A stretch of DNA of 64,000 nt from Tateyamaria omphalii (lineage in GTDB: Bacteria > Pseudomonadota > Alphaproteobacteria > Rhodobacterales > Rhodobacteraceae), in the NCBI RefSeq assembly GCF_001969365.1, contig NZ_CP019312.1:2418001-2482000 (forward strand), given 5' to 3'. This document shows positions 17,528 to 26,984 of the stretch, in pieces (the first letter of the stretch is position 1; the number at the start of each line of letters is the position of its first letter). Under the pieces are notes generated by a model that saw nothing but the letters and a program-made list of their open reading frames with translations, was not told the origin of the DNA and did no database searches. The position numbers were made by a program, and so were the translations under genes.

Positions 17528-18046
17528 TCACTCCTTGCCGGTCAGACGGCCGAGCCAGCCTTTCTTAGGCGCATCATCGGCCTCCGGGGCCTCTTCGGGT
17601 TGGCTGGGCCCTTCGAGGGTTTCCTGAAGGTTGGCAAAAAACTGATCGGCCATTTTCTTGGCAAATCCGTCAATGATCCGGCTGCCCAGCTGTGCGAGTT
17701 TGCCGCCCACTTTCGCCTCAACATCATAGCTGAGTTCCGTCCCGCCATCGACCGGGGCCATGCGCACCTGGGCACCGCCCTTGGCAAAGCCGGCGGCACC
17801 GCCCTTGCCTTCACCTGTGATGACAAGGCTTTGATTTTCCGCCATTTCCGACAGGGTGACTTGCCCCTTGAACGTCGCTTTCACCGGGCCGACCTTTTGC
17901 GTCACGCTGGCCTCGAACCCGTCTTCCGGATTGCCGGTGACCTCGGTCGCACCGGGCACGCAGGCCTTGAGCACATCCGGGTTCAGAAGGGCGGCATAGA
18001 CCTCGGCCGGGGGGGCGGCAATCTGGCGGGTGTCGGACATTTGCAT
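17528..18046 (-). CDS. CoxG/SRPBCC-family protein (CO dehydrogenase subunit G-like)
   Basis: 172-aa protein with a SRPBCC fold domain (residues 1-145; [19 protein letters not shown] is the family hallmark) and a short charged tail. CoxG relatives assist membrane attachment or maturation of molybdenum hydroxylases, but no such enzyme genes are next to it here. The start at 18046 follows AAGGGAG; a second ATG two codons on is possible. It is divergent from the EamA transporter. Confidence 0.8.
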   Translation of the reverse strand: MQMSDTRQIAAPPAEVYAALLNPDVLKACVPGATEVTGNPEDGFEASVTQKVGPVKATFKGQVTLSEMAENQSLVITGEGKGGAAGFAKGGAQVRMAPVDGGTELSYDVEAKVGGKLAQLGSRIIDGFAKKMADQFFANLQETLEGPSQPEEAPEADDAPKKGWLGRLTGKE

Positions 18047-18150
18047 GGCTTCGTCTCCCTTGCTTTTGGACCGTGATACCGCAGCGCCTGCAAATGCGCT
18101 ATGCGCTATTCGCAAGCCATGCGCCGCTTTGCTGTGATAGGGCTGGGATC

Positions 18151-19134
18151 ATGGAGACGACACGCCAGAACATCGCCGGACTGGGCATTTTGTTCATCCT
18201 GATCGGGGTATTCTGTATCTCGATAAATGATATGCTGATCAAGCAGTTATCGGGTGACTATCCGCTGCATCAGATCGTCTTTGCCCGGTCGAGCATTGCG
18301 ATCATCGTCAGCCTGTTGATCGTGCAATACGAGGGCGGGCTAGGGATTTTACGCACCGACACGCCCTGGCAACATGCGCTGCGCGGTTTGCTGATTGTGA
18401 TCGCCAACATGACCTTTTTCGTCGGCCTTGCCGTCTTGCCACTGGCGGATGTGACGGCGCTGTTCTTTGCGGCTCCGCTCTTTATCACATTGTTATCTAT
18501 ACCGGTTTTGGGTGAGCGCGTTGGTCCGTTGCGACTGGTGGCCGTAGCCGTTGGCTTTGCCGGGGTGGTGATCATGCAGCGGCCTTGGGCTGATGCGGAG
18601 AGCCTGGAGGTGGGCCGGATTGTCCTGTTGCTGCCAGTGCTGTCCGCGCTGACTTACGCGTTGAATCAGATACTTACGCGTAAGCTGGGGGTCAGCAGCA
18701 AGGCGAGCGCGATGTCGGTTTACATCTCGGCCATGTTCATTCTGGTGTCGTCGGGCTTCTATCTGGTGGCGGGTGACGGGCGCTTTGCCGACGGAGCGAC
18801 GAACGGGTCAGTGATCTTTCTTTTGCGCGCTTGGGTTTGGCCGCAAGGATCTGATATATGGGTATTTTTTGGACTTGGGTTGAACGCGACCGTGATTGGC
18901 TACAGCCTGAGCCAAGCCTATCGGTTGGCAGATGCGGCGACCATTGCGCCCTTCGAATATATCGGTCTGCCGCTGGCGGTGTTCTGGGGTTGGGTCGTTT
19001 TTGGTGATTTGCCAGTGCTGGAGGTCTGGATCGGCATTCTGCTGATCCTTGGCGCGGGTCTGTTCGTGTTTCTGCGCGAGCGGCGGCAGGCGCGCATCCT
19101 GGCACGGGCCCCGACGCGGGGGCGCAGAGGTTAA
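18151..19134 (+). CDS. EamA/DMT-family transporter
   Basis: 327-aa polytopic membrane protein with ten predicted helices in two EamA repeats (for example LPLADVTALFFAAPLFITLLSIPVLGER in the first and DAATIAPFEYIGLPLAVFWG in the second, each at the conserved end-of-repeat position). Metabolite exporters are common in this superfamily; the substrate cannot be told. Start chosen at 18151 (METTRQNIAGLG). Confidence 0.88.
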   Translation: METTRQNIAGLGILFILIGVFCISINDMLIKQLSGDYPLHQIVFARSSIAIIVSLLIVQYEGGLGILRTDTPWQHALRGLLIVIANMTFFVGLAVLPLADVTALFFAAPLFITLLSIPVLGERVGPLRLVAVAVGFAGVVIMQRPWADAESLEVGRIVLLLPVLSALTYALNQILTRKLGVSSKASAMSVYISAMFILVSSGFYLVAGDGRFADGATNGSVIFLLRAWVWPQGSDIWVFFGLGLNATVIGYSLSQAYRLADAATIAPFEYIGLPLAVFWGWVVFGDLPVLEVWIGILLILGAGLFVFLRERRQARILARAPTRGRRG

Positions 19135-19302
19135 CGCAGCGCACAGTGGCCGCCTGGCGCGAGACTGCGATCATTCCGGGCTAAACTATGTATTTTTGAC
19201 CCCTCAAATCTTACGGATTTCCACCATTTGGGGATAAACAGACTATTCTAAACATCAAACTGTGTGTTTTAGACAAGCAACATGCGTCAATGATCCCTCT
19301 AC

Positions 19303-19311
19303 TTATCCACA
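19303..19311 (+). other. DnaA-box match TTATCCACA
   Basis: A perfect single 9-mer in the 218-bp AT-richer gap between the convergent EamA transporter and quinone oxidoreductase genes. No second box is nearby. I see no gene in this gap. Confidence 0.3.
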
Positions 19312-19352
19312 ACGCTGCGGTTTGCGTGGGCGCGGTGCCTTTGGGTTAAGGT

Positions 19353-20318
19353 TTAGCCGTCAACCTGGATCACAACCTTGCCCGTGGCCTTGCGCGTGCG
19401 CAGCAGGTCCAGCCCATCGTTTGAATCGGCCAACGGCAGCACATGACTGACATGAGGTTTCAACTTGCCCTCGGCATACCAGCCAAACAGCACCTCGAAA
19501 CTGTCCGTCAGCACCTTCGGGTTCACCCGCATGTATCCGCCCCAGTAAAAACCCAGCACATGCAGGTTCTTGACCAGCAGGTAATTTGCGGGGATCTGCG
19601 GTACGCTGCCGGAGGCAAAGCCAAGGGGCAGCAGCCGCGCCTCGGGGTTGCAGGCGCGCAAGGCCGCATCGAAGAGATCGCCGCCGACGGGGTCATACAC
19701 GACATCGGCACCGCCCAGGGCTTTGACATCCGTCTTGAGATCGCAGGTGTCACTGTCGAGCAGGTGGTCGGCCCCGGCTTTCGACGCGATTTTCAACTTG
19801 TCGGCGCCGCGGGCGCAGGCGATGACCTCTGCCCCCATCAGCTTGCCGAGTTCCACCGCCGTGAGGCCCACGCCGCCCGAGGCGCCCAGCACGAGGAGTC
19901 GTTCGCCCGGCTGCATCCGCGCCTTGTAGTCAAGCGCCACGTGGCTGGTGCCATAGGCCACGAGGAAGGCGGCGGCGTCGATTTCGGTCATGTCATCTGG
20001 GATCGGCACGCAGATATTGGCAGGCAAAACCGCGTACTCGCCCAATCCGCCGAAGCCAGCGTAGGCGGCGATGCGCTGGCCCGGTTTCAGGTGGGCGACG
20101 TCCGTGCCTGTTGCTTCGATGGTGCCGCACATCTCCATTCCGATGGTAGCGGGGAGTTGCGGCTTTTCCTGATAGGTCCCTTTGACGATCAGCGTGTCAC
20201 CAAAGTTGAGCCCGCAGGTGTGGATGCGCACCAGCACCTCGTTTGGACCCGGCGTGGGCGTGTCAACCTCGCGCAGTTCGAGCGGCTGCCCAAGGGCGGT
20301 GACTTGCATGGCGCGCAT
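19353..20318 (-). CDS. NADPH:quinone oxidoreductase family protein
   Basis: 321-aa medium-chain dehydrogenase/reductase without zinc ligands. It has the NADPH-binding motif VLGASGGVGLTAVELGK (about residues 142-158), the family stretch GLNFGDTLIVKGTYQ near 36, and ATGKVVIQVDG at the C-terminus. It is likely a cytoplasmic NADPH-dependent reductase of quinones or enones. It is 15 bp downstream of a small membrane protein gene. Confidence 0.9.
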   Translation of the reverse strand: MRAMQVTALGQPLELREVDTPTPGPNEVLVRIHTCGLNFGDTLIVKGTYQEKPQLPATIGMEMCGTIEATGTDVAHLKPGQRIAAYAGFGGLGEYAVLPANICVPIPDDMTEIDAAAFLVAYGTSHVALDYKARMQPGERLLVLGASGGVGLTAVELGKLMGAEVIACARGADKLKIASKAGADHLLDSDTCDLKTDVKALGGADVVYDPVGGDLFDAALRACNPEARLLPLGFASGSVPQIPANYLLVKNLHVLGFYWGGYMRVNPKVLTDSFEVLFGWYAEGKLKPHVSHVLPLADSNDGLDLLRTRKATGKVVIQVDG

Positions 20319-20333
20319 TCTGGTATCCCTCGT

Positions 20334-20576
20334 CTACTGGCCCTCGCGGCCGATTTGCCAGACCTGATAGCTGATCTGCACGGCGCCGAACAGGAGGCCG
20401 TGGAAGAACCAGAGGATGAAGAGGACAAGGAATGCGTCATCGCTGTGCGCGGCCCGCGTGTGGATGCCCGCAATGTCGAGGAGCCAGATGCCGGTGACAA
20501 AGGCAGCCGAGAGGGCAAAACCCACGGCGGTGCCGTTGAGGAACAGGCGGATGAGGGGGTTGGGTCGGTCATCCAT
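20334..20576 (-). CDS. Small hypothetical membrane protein
   Basis: 80-aa protein with two hydrophobic helices (about residues 12-33 and 46-68, AFLVLFILWFFHGLLFGAV). It probably forms an operon with the quinone oxidoreductase downstream. Not recognised. Confidence 0.7.
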   Translation of the reverse strand: MDDRPNPLIRLFLNGTAVGFALSAAFVTGIWLLDIAGIHTRAAHSDDAFLVLFILWFFHGLLFGAVQISYQVWQIGREGQ

Positions 20577-20953
20577 GGGGGGAAAGTAGGGCGCTCGCTT
20601 GGGTTTGTCGAATGTCCGTTAAGAGCCCATCCTGTGAATTCGTTATTGTCGCTGCGTGTGCTCGCAGCGCAGAAAATGCTGCGCGAGCGAGGCGCTTAGT
20701 GCTACCGCTCAGCGTACGAAGCGATCATTCGCGCAAGTCGCGGCATGGATCAGGCGTTGAGTTTACAGATCAACGACAAAGTGTCGTTGCGCTTTCTGTC
20801 CTCGCTGATGCAGCTTAGGTTGCCTAGCGGCGGCATCTAAAGCACCGCATCACAGCAAACGTGATTATAACGGTCATTTCATCACAATGGCCATATTCTT
20901 AGACCAAAAACCTGCTCGCTGCACCCCATCAACAAACGCGATGGGGGTGCCGT
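20577..20953. other. 377-bp gap with several short hairpins and no supported gene
   Basis: Contains small dyads such as GCTGCG/CGCAGC and the 8-bp CAACGACA-AAG-TGTCGTTG near 20771-20789, and a terminator-like dyad at the right end. Base composition becomes more AT-rich here, marking the left edge of the accessory region. I see no convincing coding frame or tRNA. Confidence 0.5.
20921..20950 (-). terminator. Terminator-like dyad after the nucleotidyltransferase gene
   Basis: GCACCCCATC pairs with GATGGGGGTGC (one bulged G) immediately past the stop at 20954. On the minus strand a T5 run follows only after about 11 nt, so the call is moderate. Confidence 0.45.
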
Positions 20954-21796
20954 CTATGTATCACCGTTGAGGACGCGGTCTATCGCGCTCTCGACAGCAT
21001 TTCTCTTCTGTGTTGCCGCATTAGCCTTTGACGGGGGAAGCATGCGCATTACGACGCTGAAGTATAGGTCAATGGTATTGGCAATTGCTTCTCTGAAGTT
21101 GTCACTTTGATAGCAAACGTAGGTCAGACGTAATTTGGTCGCCGATTGATCACTGATCCAGTTCTCAAGACTACGCCCTTGGATCATCACCACGTCCCCA
21201 AGAGTCTCTGCCTCCATTTCCAGGGCCCTGAGAAGCATTGATTTCAAATAGACGTCACAACACCAGCAAGCGGTCCATAACTCTCCGCGCATGTACCTCC
21301 GCGTGCTCCAGAGACAGTGGAAGAGAAAATCATCGATTTCTTCGTCGCATATCTGAGTCCGCTTAGCGGGTGGCGGCGTCATGGTCGATAACAGGGTTGT
21401 CATCATGCCTTTGGGATCATGCAAAACCCTAAAACCTTGCGCGAGTGCGCTTTGGCCGAGGTCACTTTGCGTCATGCGCGCGAAGTCGGCCGGCGACACC
21501 GGAACAAAATCGCAGCAAAGACCATCTTCATATTCGACCCGCCATTCGGTCAGTCCCAAGGGGGTGATCTCTCGAAAACGCAAGAAGCTCGTTCCGAAGT
21601 CGTCCAGCCACGCTGCATTGGATATCAGCTGCTCCGGGGCCTCGCTGACAATAATAAAATCATAGTCCGAAAATCTGTCGAATTGTCTCCCGTCATGTGT
21701 TCTCGAACCGAACAGCAGGATCGCCTCGACGCTTGTCTGTGACTTCGCCCAAATCTCTACTTCATTCAAAAAAGTGGTCATACTGCGTGGTTTCAT
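20954..21796 (-). CDS. AadE-like nucleotidyltransferase (aminoglycoside 6-adenylyltransferase family)
   Basis: About 280-aa protein with the nucleotidyltransferase core: GSRTHDG, then SDYDFIIV with the paired metal-binding Asp residues, followed by a mostly helical C-terminal region like ANT(6)/AadE proteins. Chromosomal homologues are common, and resistance activity should not be assumed. The start is uncertain: 21796 (MKPRSMTTF) is preceded by AGGTG; 21781, 21802 and 21829 are alternatives. It lies in an AT-richer accessory region beside a decayed gene. Confidence 0.7.
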   Translation of the reverse strand: MKPRSMTTFLNEVEIWAKSQTSVEAILLFGSRTHDGRQFDRFSDYDFIIVSEAPEQLISNAAWLDDFGTSFLRFREITPLGLTEWRVEYEDGLCCDFVPVSPADFARMTQSDLGQSALAQGFRVLHDPKGMMTTLLSTMTPPPAKRTQICDEEIDDFLFHCLWSTRRYMRGELWTACWCCDVYLKSMLLRALEMEAETLGDVVMIQGRSLENWISDQSATKLRLTYVCYQSDNFREAIANTIDLYFSVVMRMLPPSKANAATQKRNAVESAIDRVLNGDT

Positions 21797-21997
21797 AGCC
21801 ATCACCTGCGACGTGTATTTTTCAGACATGGTAATGCTGGACTTCCATGGCCTGTACTGGATATCCGCTGTATCTGGCCCTGCCAAAACAGAGGTGAGCG
21901 GATCAGGCTTGGGTGGGCGCTTTGCCGCTGAGTGGGTTAGGAGGTGTCGCAACGGCGGTTCATCCAGCGGCGACATACGAACATCCGGGCCATCTGT

Positions 21998-24707
21998 TCA
22001 AATCCGCTCCCGCCAGTGGGGCAGAAGGCGGGCGGGTCCAATGAGGCCGGTTGGCGCGAGGCCATTCCTGTTCTGGAACTGGCCCCAGCGCGGATCGCCG
22101 GTTTCGCCGTAGCCGACAAGGCGATTATGGAGCACTGGCGTCAATGCGACTTCGATCACATTGCGGCCTGGCTCAACGAAATCGGCGATGTCGGTACGGT
22201 AAGGCGGCATCAACAGCACCCCGGCAGCGCGCCCGTTTATGCGGCCCTCAGCAACCTCATGCACACGGCCCAGATCAAGGATCAGGCGCAGGTTTTCTTC
22301 AAGATGCGCCTCATTCATCTCAAAGCTGGTTGTGTAGACCGCCCGCCCCGCCTCATGGCGCAGTTCAGGGATATCGCGCCAGTCGGCCAGTGTCTCAACG
22401 GTGAGTTCAATCGGCGTTGTCGCCCCGTCGGGTGATCGTGTCTGGATGCGCAACGTCCAGTCTTCAAGGCTAATGACGGGGGGCAATGTATCGGCAGTAA
22501 TCGCTGTGGTATCGCCATCCCCAAATACGAATTCATAGGTGCCCGGCGTCGCCGTTTCGACGACAAGGTTGGCCCTATACGCGTAACTGGCAAATCGCCG
22601 TTTGCCACATGCCGTTTTTCCGTGCCGGGACCCAGTCGGATCATCATGGAACCAAAAGGTTCGAGTGTGCCAGATAAAACGACCATGCCGTCATCACAAT
22701 GATGCAGGGGCGGGTGGGTTTGGACGCCAGTCCAGAGATCGACGTGCCACGGAGCACAGGTGGCGTCGCAGGGTAGCGCACCGGTGAAGTTCCGTGGTTC
22801 TTCATCGCTGCTGCGTATGAAGTAGAAGCGATCATCGCCGATCTGGCGCCGAATATACTGCATCTCCGGTTGATCGCTCTGAAATCGCAGCCCCGGCGCA
22901 ACATCTGCAGCCTCCAGCAACGCGGGCAGCGTTTGGGGACTATCCGCCCGCCACTCTCGTGTCGCAAGCGCTTCGGTCATATTGCTGACCACCGCATCAT
23001 TCATGCGGCTCACGTGGAAACCGGAGTGGCGCGCGGGCGTCTCGCCCACAAAAAAGACTTTGAAACCGTCATTTGAAAGCACAATCAATCGACGTGCAAG
23101 ATCGGCAGGCAAATGGGTTTCATTGCTGAGCACCAGCGCCTCCATCCGAATGTCGCCCATATGCAGCACGCCGTCGCGCAGTTCGCCGCGCATCAGGCTA
23201 TCGGAGTTGACCAGCACATAGTCGTATCCGGCGGACTTGAGTGCGTCGCTCGTCTGGACCCGCTGAGAGATATGCTGCTCTTCCGGCGAAAGTGCCTCGA
23301 ACGGTGGCGGAAACCCAAGGAGTGGTGGCATATCGCCTGCACCAAGATAGCCGCTGACCGTTTCTTCCTGGCGCAAGGCGCGGCCCGGATAGCGCCAAAT
23401 GTTGTGAAAAACGCCGATATTGGCCATGTTCCGCCCGCTTTGCGCGATCAGCTGGTTGCGCGCTACGTTGGCGTTCAGATCTCGAAGGTAGTCAAAAATC
23501 GGGTTTGCGCGGGTCATTGATCCGGCAAAGGACACCGGCAGGTCGGGTTGTGACCACGCATTGAAGCCGGGATAGGCGGCCTCTGGTGCTTGGTAATACA
23601 TGCTGTGGTAGTGAAGCTGCGTGATCCCCGAAACGAAGAACCGGTCGGCGTGGACTTTGATTTTGTGCGGCGACGTCATGTAGTCGCGCGACATCCAGGT
23701 CAGGAACTCGCCACCTACAACCCTGCGCCCGTGCAGCGCCGCTGCCGAACCGATGAGTTTCAGAAAATCCAGCGTTCCGCCCGCATAAAACGCCTTTGTA
23801 TCAGGCAGGTCCAAGTATTCTGCCGAACGGATCGTATCGACCGGTATTCCGAAGGTTTGAGAATGCGTTTTCAGCCCATGTTCGCCAGCCCATTCGGCAA
23901 AGCCGCCAAGGTCGTTTTCGATAAATAGACCAGAGTTCGATAAATAGACCAGTGATTGTATGCATGTAGTCGTAACGGATGCGCTTACCTACACTGTCAT
24001 CCACAAAATCAAAGAGCGGCGGGGCACCCCCGAACCGTATGCGAGCGATGAAAGTATCGCGCCCCGGAACATAGGTACTCATCAGAAAGGGCGTCAGGTC
24101 ATAACCGCGGTGCGCTTCAAATTCCTCCAGAAACCCATCCGTCCAGAGTCAGTCGAATTTCAGTTCCACACTTGGCGAATTGATGGCCCGGATCGTATCG
24201 CCGAAGTAATCCGCGATATAGGGTTCGGCGCGGCCAATGACGTGATCGACATGCTTCTGGATTGGCGCCCGCGCCACGTGATCAAGGACAAGCGCATCGC
24301 GCGTGCTGCCATCGCGGGCGTCGAACACCGGAACCTCGCCAATTGGCCCGCCATAATAGGCAAACACGTACCAATCCCCCGACGGGACATCCCAATCAAG
24401 GCGTCCGTCTGACGCGCCCTGCGCATACAGACTGATGGCGCTGTCATGATCAAGAAGAACAGGCGCAGACCACGGTGGCCCGCCGACAAAGAGGTCCTTG
24501 GGGGTTTTCGGTTAGCGCACTGAGCGCAGGGAGTGCATTGCGCGGCCCGTCTTGCACAACACGGGCTGCGCTTACGGCAACAAGATCAAATGGATAGTCC
24601 CCGGCATATGCGGTGTTGCCAAAGAACCAATCCGATCTCTTGAAGTGGTTGCGATCCCAATCCGGAATCTGACCGGTAAAACGCGCCCCGCCTGCGACTT
24701 GCATAAC
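21998..24707 (-). pseudogene. GH106-type alpha-L-rhamnosidase, multiply disrupted and 5'-truncated
   Basis: Fragments in three frames join into a glycoside hydrolase of the GH106 type. An N-terminal part (VFAYYGGPIGEVPVFDARDG) is followed by a catalytic part (SVGKRIRYDYMH; HSMYYQAPEAAYPGF) and a C-terminal beta-rich domain (MPPVISLEDWTLRIQTRS). Lesions are visible: a frame change near 24490-24505 beside a G5/T4 run, an in-frame TGA at 24149-24151 where Trp is expected, a 19-bp tandem duplication at 23917 that shifts the frame, and another shift near 22560-22610. The 5' end is missing and joined to a MipA/OmpV-like gene. Family assignment comes from recognition of fragments, so it is moderately sure; the decay itself is clear. 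Confidence 0.75.
23917..23954. repeat. 19-bp tandem duplication inside the pseudogene
   Basis: The unit TTCGATAAATAGACCAGAG (23917-23935) is followed at once by a second copy identical for 17 bases (23936-23952). Removing one 19-bp copy exactly restores the reading frame between the flanking enzyme fragments. Confidence 0.9.
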
Positions 24708-25298
24708 ACCCATGGCAAACGCCGACCGACTGTCCGTCGCCTCATCTGCGGCCACACCGAACAGGTAGTTGTTCAATCTTGCGTCACGCAGTTCGGCGCT
24801 TGCACGCACGTCGACGGCTGCAAACCCTAACTCAGCTTCATAACCATATGCCACCTGCGCCGCGTAACCCGCATGTATCCCGGCCACATCGGCTTGCACT
24901 GATAAGCGAGTATAGGATGCGCCGAAATCGTAGGTGGCGGTTAAGCCGATTTCAATTGTATCATCGCGTTCCAGCCCATCAAAAAGCGCCCTATCAGGGT
25001 AAGCTGGCGCAAATCGCGGCATCAGCATCGCAGAGACGTTTAGTTGGTCCACCGACATCAGATCATACCTGATTTCATCAATACCGATATGCAGCCGGTT
25101 GGTCCGATAAGCGATATATGGTGATGGTCCGGAACGATCCGGCCCGTCCAGATAGGGGCCTTGGCTACCATCCAGAAACAGCCCGAAAATCCAGTTTCCT
25201 TCGGCGTTCATGGGCGTCGGACCCATGCAGAAAGCGCAAGCAATGCACTGCAGACGTGCCGCTGCGCCCGTCCACTTCATGAGACGCGCGGCAATCAC
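24450..25298 (-). CDS. Chimeric frame: truncated MipA/OmpV outer-membrane protein fused to GH106 fragment
   Basis: 282 codons. A signal-peptide-like N-terminus is followed by a MipA/OmpV beta-barrel portion (to about residue 197; FLDGSQGPYLDG, and ARLNNYLFGVAADEATDS). The sequence then changes without a stop to text fitting an internal GH106 segment (VAGGARFTGQIPDW). An intact MipA/OmpV barrel should continue for another 60 or so residues with a C-terminal aromatic, which is absent. The likely event is a deletion joining two same-strand genes. It starts with GTG overlapping the hydrolase stop (GTGA), or ATG at 25280. Probably non-functional. Confidence 0.6.
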   Translation of the reverse strand: MIAARLMKWTGAAARLQCIACAFCMGPTPMNAEGNWIFGLFLDGSQGPYLDGPDRSGPSPYIAYRTNRLHIGIDEIRYDLMSVDQLNVSAMLMPRFAPAYPDRALFDGLERDDTIEIGLTATYDFGASYTRLSVQADVAGIHAGYAAQVAYGYEAELGFAAVDVRASAELRDARLNNYLFGVAADEATDSRSAFAMGVMQVAGGARFTGQIPDWDRNHFKRSDWFFGNTAYAGDYPFDLVAVSAARVVQDGPRNALPALSALTENPQGPLCRRATVVCACSS

Positions 25299-26803
25299 CC
25301 GTTACCCCACAGGTCAGATGTCCCAAAAAGAAATCTATTCAGTTCCGGTGTGCCATCCCAGTCAATCGGCAGGATGCGGTCAATGCAGCCAAGGTCTGGC
25401 GGTCGATTGGGCGCGTCAAGGAACTGTATCCTGATATCGCGCGCGCAATCGCGTCCGTCGGGCGTTGGCGTCAGGCCTGTCATCCCGTGGGCACCCGTTG
25501 GGAAAAAGGCCCATGTCTGCGCGGGTCCGCGGTAAGCATCGCGCACCGGCTGTGCCCGTTCGGCAGGTGTTGGCCCATCAAGGCCGCCCTGCAACATCAA
25601 CATCGGTCCGTCATAGGGCGGCGGCCCCAAAGGCAAACCCGGTGTGCTGCGTGGCCACGTATCAATCCGCGCAATTTGGGCCTCGAGCCCTGTGGACATT
25701 GTAGCGCGTTGGAAAGCGGCAAGAAGCTGCGGCGCGCGTTCCTGTACCGGTTGTGCCTCCGACAAATAGATATGCGCTGCAAGCACGTCGTCAGGCTCCG
25801 CGTCGTTGGCCAACAACGCTGACAGCCGCGCGGCAAGCCGCGACAATGCGGCAACATCTGCAGGCGCACAGCGGTCGAGCCGATATACAGTCGCCGGAAT
25901 CAAATCACGCAGGGGCGCCCAAAACAGCATGCTGCCAAGGAACACCCGCACGTCGGCTGAGGTGGCATCAAGATCGTCGCAACGGCCTGCGTCTATACCC
26001 GCGACCGCCTGTTGCGCAACGACCCAGGGGTCTTGCTCAAACCGGTTGCCACAGGCGGGGTCAGCAGCGCAGAGCGCCATCACGCGCTGACCCGTACGCT
26101 CCATGCCGGCGTCATAGCCATCAAGGAAACGGTGCGTGGCAATTGCTTCGATAATCACGCCATCGGGCTGGTTGGGAAAGAGTTCGAGATAACGCTGTAC
26201 GAAAATCGTCCCATAAGAGGCACCATAGACAAAGACCGGCACATCCGGTTCGCGATACGCCTCTATCAGACGACCAAGATCCTGCACCGACGCCGTCAGC
26301 GTCACGTGATTGAGACGTGTGCCCAGTCGCGCCGCTAGGCCGACACCGCAGGCCTCGACATCCGCAGGATCCGTCAGAATGCTGACAGCGCTGTCTGAAA
26401 TGCCAGGACAGTCAAGCCGCTCGGACCCGCCGGTGCCGCGATGGTCGACGGCGTAGTGCGCAACACCGGGCCGGTCCCGCCAGATGCCGCCCGACAAAGT
26501 CTCCATACCAGAGCTCGCCGCGGCGCTCGGTCCACCGTCGATCAGCCAGACTTGCGCGCGTGTCGGACCTTCAGCCGGGCGGCGCTTTACAAAAAGGCGA
26601 AACCGTTCGCCAGCAGGTCGGGCATGATCAAGCGGCACGGTGACGAAGGCGCATTCCGCCTCTTGACCGCCCGTCGCCGGGTCCAAGGCACAAGGTGCCC
26701 ATCGCGTAGGTTGTTCGATTGGTGTTTCCGGCGGTGCCGAGACACAGCCAGCGAGCATGATCAGGCATAAGCCGATCAGAGACAAGGTACGGGTGGGCTG
26801 CAT
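25295..26803 (-). CDS. Lipoprotein alpha/beta hydrolase (tripeptidyl-aminopeptidase-like)
   Basis: 502-aa protein with a lipoprotein signal peptide (LSLIGLCLIMLAGC, lipobox LAGC), so it is probably anchored in the periplasm or outer membrane. The alpha/beta hydrolase domain has the nucleophile elbow YGASYGT, a late Asp in GGLDGPT and His in GAHGM. The oxyanion GGPS replaces the usual GGPG of proline-iminopeptidase relatives. The start at 26803 places the signal peptide at the N-terminus. It is divergent from the AraC-type regulator, which may control it, and is coupled to the truncated MipA gene. Confidence 0.8.
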   Translation of the reverse strand: MQPTRTLSLIGLCLIMLAGCVSAPPETPIEQPTRWAPCALDPATGGQEAECAFVTVPLDHARPAGERFRLFVKRRPAEGPTRAQVWLIDGGPSAAASSGMETLSGGIWRDRPGVAHYAVDHRGTGGSERLDCPGISDSAVSILTDPADVEACGVGLAARLGTRLNHVTLTASVQDLGRLIEAYREPDVPVFVYGASYGTIFVQRYLELFPNQPDGVIIEAIATHRFLDGYDAGMERTGQRVMALCAADPACGNRFEQDPWVVAQQAVAGIDAGRCDDLDATSADVRVFLGSMLFWAPLRDLIPATVYRLDRCAPADVAALSRLAARLSALLANDAEPDDVLAAHIYLSEAQPVQERAPQLLAAFQRATMSTGLEAQIARIDTWPRSTPGLPLGPPPYDGPMLMLQGGLDGPTPAERAQPVRDAYRGPAQTWAFFPTGAHGMTGLTPTPDGRDCARDIRIQFLDAPNRPPDLGCIDRILPIDWDGTPELNRFLFGTSDLWGNG

Positions 26804-26984
26804 AGGGTTTCCAGTCAGTGCGGGTGTTAAGGGCATGGCCGACCGTGTCCTGGGGATTGCGCGTCTGTCGTCCGATCCATGTGGATCGGAAGATCGGCGG
26901 CAAGAAACCGCACCTGCTTTGGGCCGCAGGCTTGTTTGTGAAATCCTCGGTCGGTACGCTCAGGATAGGCTTATCAACCGATTG

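Noticed and set aside
12732..19311. Replication origin suggested by two perfect DnaA boxes
   Set aside because: The boxes are single, 6.6 kb apart, without clusters, AT-rich unwinding region or dnaA/dnaN/parAB neighbours.
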